A DNA stretch of 64,000 bases from assembly GCA_036946625.1 (NCBI GenBank), contig JAQIIU010000003.1, forward strand, positions 1,189,961 to 1,253,960. Reading direction: 5' to 3'. This document shows, piece after piece, positions 57,848 through 64,000 of the stretch. The position numbers were made by a program, and so were the translations under genes. This DNA is from Methylorubrum populi (lineage in GTDB: Bacteria; Pseudomonadota; Alphaproteobacteria; Rhizobiales; Beijerinckiaceae). Below the pieces are notes generated by a model. It did no database searches, had not been told where the DNA came from, and saw only the letters and a list, made by a program, of their open reading frames with translations. Positions within the stretch are counted from its first letter, which is position 1. Each line of letters starts with the position of its first letter.

Positions 57848-59254
57848 TCAGGCGGGGATGCGGACCGTCGCCCGCAGGCCGCCCAGCGGGCTGTCGTGGA
57901 GCGCGACGTCGCCCCCATGGGCGCGGGCGATGTCGCGGGCGATGGCGAGCCCGAGGCCGGAGCCGCCGGCATCCTGGCGGGCGTCGTCCAGGCGCACGAA
58001 CGGCTTGAACACCTCCTCGCGGCTCTCGGCCGGGATGCCGGGCCCGTCGTCGTCGATCGCGACGAGGAAGGCGCGGTGTTCGCGCTTGCCCGAGATCGCC
58101 ACGGTGTCGGCGTAGCGGGCGGCGTTGGCGGCGAGGTTGAACAGGCAGCGGCGCATCGCGTCGGACCGAACCGTGACGAGCGGACTGCCCTCGATCTCCA
58201 CCGCCTCGACATGGGCGCCGAGCCGCTCCACGTCGCTGCGCAGGTCCTCCAGCAGGGTGCGCATGTCGGTCTCCGCGGCGGTCTCGGCGGAATCGCCGCG
58301 GGCGAAGGCGAGATAGCCCTCCAGCATCCGGCTCATCTCGTCGACGTCGCGCTGGAGATCCTCGACCTCCGGGGTCTGCTCGACCAGGGCGAGGGAGAGC
58401 TTGAAGCGGGTGAGGATGGTGCGCAGGTCGTGGCTCACCCCGTTGAGCATCGCCGTGCGCTGCTCCATCGCCCGCTCGATGCGCCGCCTCATCTCGATGA
58501 AGGCGTGGCCCGCCTGCCGGACCTCGCGGGCGCCGCGGGGCTTGAACTCGATGTCGCGTCCCTTGCCGAACCCCTCGGCCACCGCCGAGAGCCGCAGGAT
58601 CGGCTTGATCTGGTTGCGCAGGAACAGGATCGCCACGCCGAGCAGCACCAGCGAGGAGCCGGTCATCCAGAGCAGGAAGATGTGCGAGTTCGAGGCATAG
58701 GCCTGGTTGCGCCGGGCGGTGACCCGCATCACCCCCTCGGGGATCGCCACGCGGATCTCGATGAGGCTGGAGCGGCCGACCGTATCGATCCAGAACGGGC
58801 GCCGGATCTGGCGGCGGATCTCGTCCGACAGCACTTCGTCGAGGATCGAGAAGAACGGCCGCGGCCCCGGGCTCGGCAGCTTGGCGCCCTTGAGGATGTC
58901 GACGTCGAGGTTCAGGCGCTCGCCGGCGATGCGCGCCAGCGTCTCGGCGTCCTTGTCCTGCGGATAGGACTCGTAGATGTCCATCAAGGCGGCGACGTCG
59001 GCGGTCACCGCCGCGGAGAGCCGGCGGGTCACGAGCTGCCAGTGCCGCTCCATGAAAGTGTAGGCGATCACCGACTGGAGCAGCACCATCGGCGCGATGA
59101 TGATGATCAGCGAGCGGGCGTAGAGCCCCTTCGGCAGGGCGTCGCCGATGATGCGGCCGAGGCGCCGCCAGATCGTCCGGATTCGGCCGAAGGTTCCGCC
59201 GAGCGCACCGGTCCGGCGGGATTCGGTCGGGGAAAGGCCGGCGGGCGCTGCCAT
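57848..59254 (-). CDS. EnvZ-like sensor histidine kinase
   Basis: 468 aa. TM1 near 52-72 (SLIIIIAPMVLLQSVIAYTF), a periplasmic domain of about 110 residues, TM2 near 185-206, HAMP, H-box NGVSHDLRTILTRFKLSLAL, and HATPase with FNLAANAARYAD, DDDGPGIPAE and GGSGLGLAIARD. It should phosphorylate the OmpR-type regulator encoded 7 bases upstream. The last gene of a MarR-RR-HK operon. Confidence 0.93.
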   Translation of the reverse strand: MAAPAGLSPTESRRTGALGGTFGRIRTIWRRLGRIIGDALPKGLYARSLIIIIAPMVLLQSVIAYTFMERHWQLVTRRLSAAVTADVAALMDIYESYPQDKDAETLARIAGERLNLDVDILKGAKLPSPGPRPFFSILDEVLSDEIRRQIRRPFWIDTVGRSSLIEIRVAIPEGVMRVTARRNQAYASNSHIFLLWMTGSSLVLLGVAILFLRNQIKPILRLSAVAEGFGKGRDIEFKPRGAREVRQAGHAFIEMRRRIERAMEQRTAMLNGVSHDLRTILTRFKLSLALVEQTPEVEDLQRDVDEMSRMLEGYLAFARGDSAETAAETDMRTLLEDLRSDVERLGAHVEAVEIEGSPLVTVRSDAMRRCLFNLAANAARYADTVAISGKREHRAFLVAIDDDGPGIPAESREEVFKPFVRLDDARQDAGGSGLGLAIARDIARAHGGDVALHDSPLGGLRATVRIPA

Positions 59255-59261
59255 GGTTGTC

Positions 59262-59990
59262 TCAATCGATGGCGAGGCGGTAGCCGATGCCGCGAACGGT
59301 GTGCAGGAAGCTCGGATTGGCCGGGTCCGGCTCGATCTTGCGGCGCAGGCGGTTGATCTGCACGTCGATGGTGCGCTCGGCGGCCAAGCCGCCGTTGCCG
59401 GCCAGCGTCTCGCGCTCGACATTGCCGCCGCGTGCCTGCGCCAGGACGGTCAGGATCTCGCGCTCCCGCTCGGTGATCTTCACCGGTTCGTTCTCGCGCC
59501 GCAACTCGCCCCGGTCGGCGCGGAAGCTGAAGGGGCCGAAGCTGACGGCATCCTCGCCGGAGAAGCGGGCTTCCGGCACCGCCGCGTGGCGGCGGATGAT
59601 GTTGTTGAGCCGCAGGATCAGCTCGCGCGGCTCGAAAGGTTTGGGCAGGTAGTCGTCGGCGCCGATCTCCAGGCCCGTCACCCGGTCGTTGGGGTTGGAG
59701 CGCGCGGTCAGCATCAGGATCGGCACCCGCGAGGTCTCGCGCACCGAGCGGGCATAGTCGAAACCGCTCTCGCCCGGCATCATCACGTCGAGGACGAGGG
59801 CGTCGAACACGAAGCACTGGCCGCGCAGGCGCGCTTCGGCCGCGCTCGCGGCGGCGGTGACCCGGAACCCCTGTTCGGAGAGGAAGCGGGAGAGGAGTTC
59901 GCGCACCCGCCGGTCGTCGTCGACGAGGAGGATGTGGGGGGCGTGGTCCGGAAGCTCCGGGCGCGGCCTGACGGCACCGCCGGCCGACAT
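59262..59990 (-). CDS. OmpR-family response regulator (PetR-like)
   Basis: 242 aa. Receiver ([13 protein letters not shown], Asp in [13 protein letters not shown], Lys in [10 protein letters not shown]) and winged-helix output ([50 protein letters not shown]). The combination with a MarR gene ending at its start codon (TGATG) is the petP-petR arrangement first described beside the cytochrome bc1 genes of Rhodobacter; here no bc1 genes are nearby. Confidence 0.92.
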   Translation of the reverse strand: MSAGGAVRPRPELPDHAPHILLVDDDRRVRELLSRFLSEQGFRVTAAASAAEARLRGQCFVFDALVLDVMMPGESGFDYARSVRETSRVPILMLTARSNPNDRVTGLEIGADDYLPKPFEPRELILRLNNIIRRHAAVPEARFSGEDAVSFGPFSFRADRGELRRENEPVKITEREREILTVLAQARGGNVERETLAGNGGLAAERTIDVQINRLRRKIEPDPANPSFLHTVRGIGYRLAID

Positions 59991-60646
59991 CAGGCGCGCA
60001 CCGTCGCGCGGCGGGCCATCAGGCGGCGGATGGCGGCGCGCTCCGTCGGCTCGATCATCGCGAGAAGGAAGTCCTGCGCCGAGGCCGCGCGGGTGCCGCG
60101 GCCGTCCTGGCCGTCCTCGGCCGGCGCATCGAGCGCCCGCACGATGCGCCGGACCTGGACGCGGGTGAGGTCGGCCGTCAGCGTCCGCCCGGACGGCGTG
60201 CAGAACAGGAGCCGCTGGCGCCGGTCGCTGGTGCCGGTCTGCTGCTCGACGTAGCCCTGGTCGATCAAATCCTTCAGCACCCGGTTGAGGCTCTGCTTGG
60301 TGATGCGCAGGATATCGAGGAGTTCGGCGATGGTGAGGCCGGGATAACGGTCGACGAAGTGCAGCACCCGGTGATGCGCCCGACCGAAGCCGTACTGCGC
60401 CAGGATCCGGTCGGGGTCGCCGACGAAATCGCGGTAGGCGAAGAACAGGAGTTCGATCAGGTCGTCGCTGTCGCCGCCCGCGGCCGGCCGATCGGAGGAC
60501 AGAGCCTCGCCGGCCGTCTGTACGGCCATGTCGGCATCTGGCGTCATCGCGCGGTCCACGTCGTGCAAACCTCGGTCGGCGGCGGAGTCCGGGGCTTCGG
60601 CACGGCGTTCGGGCGGCCCGGGAAGATAAGTCAGTGTTATTGACAT
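59990..60646 (-). CDS. MarR-family regulator (PetP-like)
   Basis: Up to 218 aa. Winged helix at about 95-150: [60 protein letters not shown] is typical of the PetP branch. The first 50 residues are disordered, so the start could be 60547 (MTPDADMAV). If the ATG at 60646 is used, it lies within a 27-base dyad, as for the GbsR-like gene. Stop overlaps the response-regulator start by one base. Confidence 0.88.
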   Translation of the reverse strand: MSITLTYLPGPPERRAEAPDSAADRGLHDVDRAMTPDADMAVQTAGEALSSDRPAAGGDSDDLIELLFFAYRDFVGDPDRILAQYGFGRAHHRVLHFVDRYPGLTIAELLDILRITKQSLNRVLKDLIDQGYVEQQTGTSDRRQRLLFCTPSGRTLTADLTRVQVRRIVRALDAPAEDGQDGRGTRAASAQDFLLAMIEPTERAAIRRLMARRATVRA

Positions 60647-60650
60647 ATCT
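60624..60650 (-). promoter_or_regulatory. 27-base dyad at the petP-like start, facing ilvE
   Basis: AGATAAGTCA GTGTTAT TGACATATCT: 10-base arms with one mismatch and a 7-base spacer. It covers the most upstream start codon of the MarR gene. On the plus strand it includes TTGACA (60640-60645), a consensus -35 directed at ilvE, although no good -10 follows. A likely MarR-type operator between divergent genes. Confidence 0.6.
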
Positions 60651-60779
60651 CAGCCCCGTTGCTACCCGTCAACCCTGCCGGTACAGCCGCCCGCTGCATC
60701 GTTCTGCGTCCGCGCGCCGGCTCCTGCCCCACCCTGCGACCCCGTGCTTCGCCGAGGCCGCGCAGAGGAACTTCAAGAA

Positions 60780-61667
60780 ATGTCCGTGATTCCCTTCGAT
60801 GAGCGCGAGGGCACGATCTGGTTCGACGGCGTGATGGTGCCGTGGCGCGAGGCGAAGATCCACGTGCTCAGCCACGGCCTTCACTACGGATCGGCGGTGT
60901 TCGAGGGCGAGCGGGCCTATGGCGGCCGGATCTTCAAGAGCCGGGAGCATTCCGAGCGCCTGCGCCGGTCGGCCGAGCTGCTCGATTTCGAAGTCCCGTA
61001 CGCGGTCGACGAGATCGAGGCGGCCAAGGCCCGGGTTCTGGCGACCAGCGGCCTCAAGGACGCCTACCTGCGGCCGGTGGCGTGGCGCGGCTCCGAGATG
61101 ATGGGCGTCGCGGCGCAGAACAACACGATCCACCTCGCCATCGCCGCCTGGGAATGGCCGAGCTACTTCGACCCGGCCACCAAGATGAAGGGCATCCGCC
61201 TCGACATCGCCGATTACCGCCGGCCCGATCCGCGCACCGCGCCCTCGACCTCGAAGGCGGCGGGCCTCTACATGATCTGCACGATCTCCAAGCACCGGGC
61301 CGAGAACAAGGGCTATGCCGACGCCCTGATGCTCGACTGGGAGGACAACGTCGCCGAGTGCACCGGCGCCAACGTGTTCTTCATCGCCGACGGCGTGATC
61401 CACACGCCCCTGGCCGACCGCTTCCTCGACGGCCTCACCCGCCAGACGGTGATCGAGTTGGCCAAGCGCCGCGGCATCCCGGTGATCGAGCGGCGCATCC
61501 GCCCCGAGGAGATGGCGAGCGTCTCCGAGTGCTTCATCACCGGCTCCGCGGCCGAGGTGACGCCGGTGGCCGAGATCGGACCCTACCGCTTCACCCCCGG
61601 CAGCCTGACCAAGACGCTGATGGACGATTACCTCGCCGAGGTGCAGCCGCGGGCGGTCGCCGCCTGA
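60780..61667 (+). CDS. ilvE: Branched-chain amino acid aminotransferase
   Basis: 295 aa fold-IV PLP enzyme converting leucine, isoleucine and valine to their keto acids. VLSHGLHYGSAVFEGERAYG, the PLP Lys in ISKHRAENKGYADALMLD (reading around TSKAAGLYM), ECTGANVFFI and FITGSAAEVTPV are conserved. ATG at 60780 has GAGGAA about 10 bases upstream; GTG at 60744 is less likely. Divergent from the MarR gene. Confidence 0.95.
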   Translation: MSVIPFDEREGTIWFDGVMVPWREAKIHVLSHGLHYGSAVFEGERAYGGRIFKSREHSERLRRSAELLDFEVPYAVDEIEAAKARVLATSGLKDAYLRPVAWRGSEMMGVAAQNNTIHLAIAAWEWPSYFDPATKMKGIRLDIADYRRPDPRTAPSTSKAAGLYMICTISKHRAENKGYADALMLDWEDNVAECTGANVFFIADGVIHTPLADRFLDGLTRQTVIELAKRRGIPVIERRIRPEEMASVSECFITGSAAEVTPVAEIGPYRFTPGSLTKTLMDDYLAEVQPRAVAA

Positions 61668-61764
61668 TCGAGGCCGATCGACATTCCGGGTGTTCGACAG
61701 CACCCGGAACTTCGCCGCAGCCCCTGCGTTCGGAAGAACGATTCATGAACGATGTGGGTGCGTG

Positions 61765-62016
61765 ATGACGGGCAAGACGACCAAGGACCGGACCACGGCC
61801 GAGAACCCGAAATCCGATCCGACCGACGAGTCGAACCGGATCAAGGATCCCGACGAGTGGACCACCGGCGCCGAACCGATGACGGGGGCTCAGGCCTCCT
61901 ATCTCAAGACTCTGTCCGAGCAGGCCAAGGCGCCGGAGGCCTTCGAGGCCGATCTCGACAAGGCCGAGGCTTCGAAGCGCATCGACGCCCTGCGCAAGGA
62001 GACCGGCAAGGCCTGA
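61765..62016 (+). CDS. DUF3072 domain protein
   Basis: 83 aa, hydrophilic. IKDPDEWTTGAEPMTGAQAS followed by YLKTLSEQAK and a KAEASKRIDALRKETG tail is the DUF3072 signature. Function unknown; often stress-associated in proteobacteria. It starts about 100 bases after ilvE and may be transcribed with it. MTGKTTKD is chosen over the ATG at 61690 because the extra leader is not conserved. Confidence 0.85.
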   Translation: MTGKTTKDRTTAENPKSDPTDESNRIKDPDEWTTGAEPMTGAQASYLKTLSEQAKAPEAFEADLDKAEASKRIDALRKETGKA

Positions 62017-62222
62017 TCCGGTCGGCGCTCCGCGGCACTCTCGCGCCGCGGAGGCGGTCGAAACCTGTCATGATGACGGGGCAACGGCCCTCGAAGACGG
62101 GTTGGTCTGCACGTTCGTCGCCCTGGCGACGATCACCGCGATGCGCCCGTTCGGGACGGCGATGACGGAAGCCTTTGCCAGCCTGCACGCAATTCCCGGC
62201 GCTGCGATAGCGCGTCGTCTCA

Positions 62223-62440
62223 GAGCCTGTTTGACAGCGGTGATCCCCTCTCGACCCTCATCCTGAGGTGCCGCGTGAGCGGCCTCGCAGGGTGCTCCAG
62301 GAATCGCGCGATCCCTGGAGCACCCTTCGAGACCTCCGCTGCGCTCCGGCACCTCAGGATGAGGGTTCAGGATGGGAGCAGGGCTTTCCTCTCGCCTTGC
62401 CGCGGCCTGACGAAGACAGGTCGGCCGGTCGAACAGGCTC
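62223..62440. repeat. Repeat family B, copy 3 (most complete)
   Basis: 218 bases bounded by GAGCCTGTTTGAC and GTCGAACAGGCTC, near-perfect terminal inverted repeats, with inner arms CCTCATCCTGAGGTGCCG and CGGCACCTCAGGATGAGG. Both flanks read TCA, a possible 3-base target duplication. MITE-like structure. The gap 62017-62615 otherwise shows no gene. Confidence 0.82.
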
Positions 62441-62615
62441 TCACCGGCCGTGCCGCCCGCGGTTCTTCATGGCGGCGTTGCGGCTTTCGTGCCCGGCATG
62501 TCCCGACCCAGCTCGTCGGAAGCCGTTGCGGCGCTTTCCGCCGATTGGCAGCGGACCGCTTCGGATGCACCTTCCGCAACCCATCCGTCAGCAGCACTCT
62601 CCGCAGCGCGCCCTT

Positions 62616-63416
62616 TCAGTTCCTGCCGTTCGGCCTGCGCTTCGGCGGAGCCGGCTCCTTGGCTGAGTTGACGGCGGCGGAGGGCGCGGGAGCGGAGGCG
62701 GCTTCCGCGTTCGGCGCGCCGGCTTCGGGCTTCGGCTGGCTCCAGAACGCGTCGAACACCTCCTTCATCGCCTTGACGTTCTGCTCCTGAACCTCGGCCC
62801 CGGTCAGGAGCATCTGCTGGATCACCTCCAGCGAGGCCTTGGTCGCGTCGGGGGCGGGCGCCGCATCCGGCTTCCGGCCGGCAGGGCGCGTCTCCGGCCG
62901 GCGGGTTGACGGTTGCGAGGTGGGGGGCGCCACCTGGGCCGCCGCGGCGCTGAGCCCGTTGAGCCAGTCGGTCCAGAACATGCCGACCGGGGAGGGGGGC
63001 GGCTCGGCGGCCGGTGCCGGGGCGGGTGCGTTGAGAAGCAGATGGACGATCCCGGCCACGATCATCCCGGCCATGATCGGCAGCATCTGCCGCAGGGCCT
63101 GGGCGCCGACCCCGCTCGCCGCCGCCGCCTGCTGGATCACCGCCTGACCCAGCAGGGGGGAGCCGAACAGGCCGGTCAGAAGATCCGGACCGCCCGCGGG
63201 CTGCGCCGTCGGCCCGGCGCCGGGCAGGTTCAGGCCGAACAGGCGCCCGAGGCCCATCGGGTCGATGCCGGCATTGCGCTGCATCCCCATGGTCAGGGCC
63301 GGCAGCAGGGCTTCCATGGCCCGGCGGGTCTGCTCCGGGCTGAGGCCGAACTGCTGCCCGAACGCCCGCACGCTCGCATCGCCCTGACTCTGCAGGATGT
63401 CGAACATGTTGTACAT
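62616..63416 (-). CDS. DUF937 domain protein
   Basis: 266 aa. The N-terminal DUF937 domain (FGQQFGLSPEQTRRAMEALL, LLGQAVIQQAAAASGVGAQA) resembles YidB-type proteins and has one hydrophobic helix (IMAGMIVAGIVHLLL). A low-complexity Pro/Ala middle is followed by a conserved helix (VIQQMLLTGAEVQEQNVKAM) and VFDAFWSQPK, reminiscent of a phasin-like segment. Function unknown. Start MYNMFDIL chosen by homology. Confidence 0.82.
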   Translation of the reverse strand: MYNMFDILQSQGDASVRAFGQQFGLSPEQTRRAMEALLPALTMGMQRNAGIDPMGLGRLFGLNLPGAGPTAQPAGGPDLLTGLFGSPLLGQAVIQQAAAASGVGAQALRQMLPIMAGMIVAGIVHLLLNAPAPAPAAEPPPSPVGMFWTDWLNGLSAAAAQVAPPTSQPSTRRPETRPAGRKPDAAPAPDATKASLEVIQQMLLTGAEVQEQNVKAMKEVFDAFWSQPKPEAGAPNAEAASAPAPSAAVNSAKEPAPPKRRPNGRN

Positions 63417-63640
63417 GGCCGGGCGCCTCACGGGAGCAGCAACGGTCCGGATGCCGGACGCCTCCGGGCCTCGTCATGACGACGAACGCATGACGCGGGC
63501 CATCTCGTCCCGGATCGCACGTGCCGACCCCGCACGGCGCCCGGAGGCGCGCCGGAACGGCCTCTCGGCATGAATGTGTCGCATCGGACCGGCACTGACC
63601 AGCCGTCGGCCCGGTTTCGCGTCAGATTTCCCTAGGGATC

Positions 63641-63741
63641 GAGCATCGTCCCGAAAGGCGGCCTCCGACTTTCGGGAAAAGACGATGCCAGAACAAGAGT
63701 CCAGCGCCTCGTCCTGGGGCCGGTTTCCAGGACGAGGCGCA
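63641..63741. repeat. Repeat family C, copy 4
   Basis: Runs GAGCATCGTCCCGAAAGGCG, TTTTC-type block GGGAAAAGACGATGCC, CAGCGCCTCGTCC, to TTTCCAGGACGAGGCGC, the same layout as copy 1. It lies 24 bases beyond the stop of the next gene. The gap 63417-63640 holds no gene I can support. Confidence 0.75.
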
Positions 63742-63764
63742 CCCGGCATCCGCCCGGCCCCTCG

Positions 63765-64000
63765 TCACAGCGACATTCCGCTCGACGGGGCGGCCTGCAC
63801 CGCCTCGTCGGCAGCCGGCGGTTCGAGGACGGGCGCTTCCTCGGGCGTTCCGCCGCGCTCCAGGCGGCCCACGGTGCGGAAGGCGAGGGCGAGGCCCGTC
63901 ACGCCGAAGGCGACCGAGCCGAGACCGATGCCGGCGATCACGCCCTCCGGCCCGTACCACGCCGCCCCCGCCAGCGCGGGCGGGACCGTGCCGAGCGTCG
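63765..64000 (-). CDS. MATE-family exporter-like protein, C-terminal fragment
   Basis: The last 78 residues of a protein running off the window. WYGPEGVIAGIGLGSVAFGV and the following TM-like LALAFRTVGRLERG resemble the final helices of MATE multidrug/toxic-compound exporters, followed by an acidic Pro-rich tail and SSGMSL. Identification rests on one short region, so other 12-TM transporters cannot be excluded. Confidence 0.55.
   Translation of the reverse strand, partial: TLGTVPPALAGAAWYGPEGVIAGIGLGSVAFGVTGLALAFRTVGRLERGGTPEEAPVLEPPAADEAVQAAPSSGMSL

Noticed and set aside
43941..62440. Repeat family B as a CRISPR array
   Set aside because: The copies are isolated single units thousands of bases apart with internal inverted repeats, not short direct repeats with spacers.

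Overview
The window is high-GC chromosomal DNA from an alphaproteobacterium of the Hyphomicrobiales, most like Methylobacterium/Methylorubrum. This is inferred from the MucR regulator, NepR/EcfG stress signalling, CheZ-type phosphatase, FtsEX beside an MJ0042 protein, PaoABC-type oxidoreductase and dense GC-rich intergenic repeats. No rRNA, tRNA or CRISPR was recognised. Nearly all of the sequence is assigned; most long open frames opposite the genes are GC-driven shadows.

Layout. 1-2850: a molybdenum oxidoreductase operon (paoA-paoB-paoC type, paoC cut by the window edge). 3298-9441: a heavy-metal efflux locus (DUF305 protein, small periplasmic protein, CzcA/CusA pump, unusual adaptor, Cys-rich exported protein). 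10019-10507: mucR. 10661-21873: a tightly coupled chemosensory operon arranged like Wsp (CheW, CheR-TPR, CheW, MCP, CheA-REC, CheB), but with two multi-receiver histidine kinases where Wsp has its GGDEF output protein. 22188-24674: a transposase-less Tn3-type element with 38-bp inverted repeats and a perfect 5-bp target duplication, carrying a DUF4160/DUF2442 pair, a GNAT acetyltransferase and a TrpF-like protein. 24866-30606: a bacterial metallothionein, moeA, and divergent glucan-synthesis genes (opgG/opgD type and opgH). 30625-35786: a small secreted protein, PLP-dependent sulfur enzyme, TspO, CpdR-like receiver, hpt, and a GbsR/MarR regulator with a 34-bp perfect palindrome over its start codon followed by a DUF4166 gene.

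35790-43721: rsfS, nadD, proA, proB, a lone receiver, a DUF218 protein, ftsX, ftsE and the MJ0042/DUF3426 protein. 44147-53059: galM, an MsbA-like exporter, a Spy/CpxP-like protein, a solitary zinc/manganese-binding protein behind a Zur/Mur-like box, moaD, pgsA, uvrC and cheZ. 53330-64000: an L,D-transpeptidase, a NepR-like/EcfG fusion sigma factor, mscL, small proteins, a sensor kinase/OmpR regulator/MarR operon (petRP-like), ilvE, DUF3072 and DUF937 proteins, and the C-terminus of a MATE-like exporter.

Three families of interspersed palindromic repeats (A, B, C below) occupy many of the intergenic gaps. They often abut stop codons, and in two cases supply the stop codon of a gene. The most notable items are the Tn3-type passenger element, the NepR-EcfG fusion, the Wsp-like cluster with kinase output, and two regulator genes whose palindromic operators cover their own start codons.
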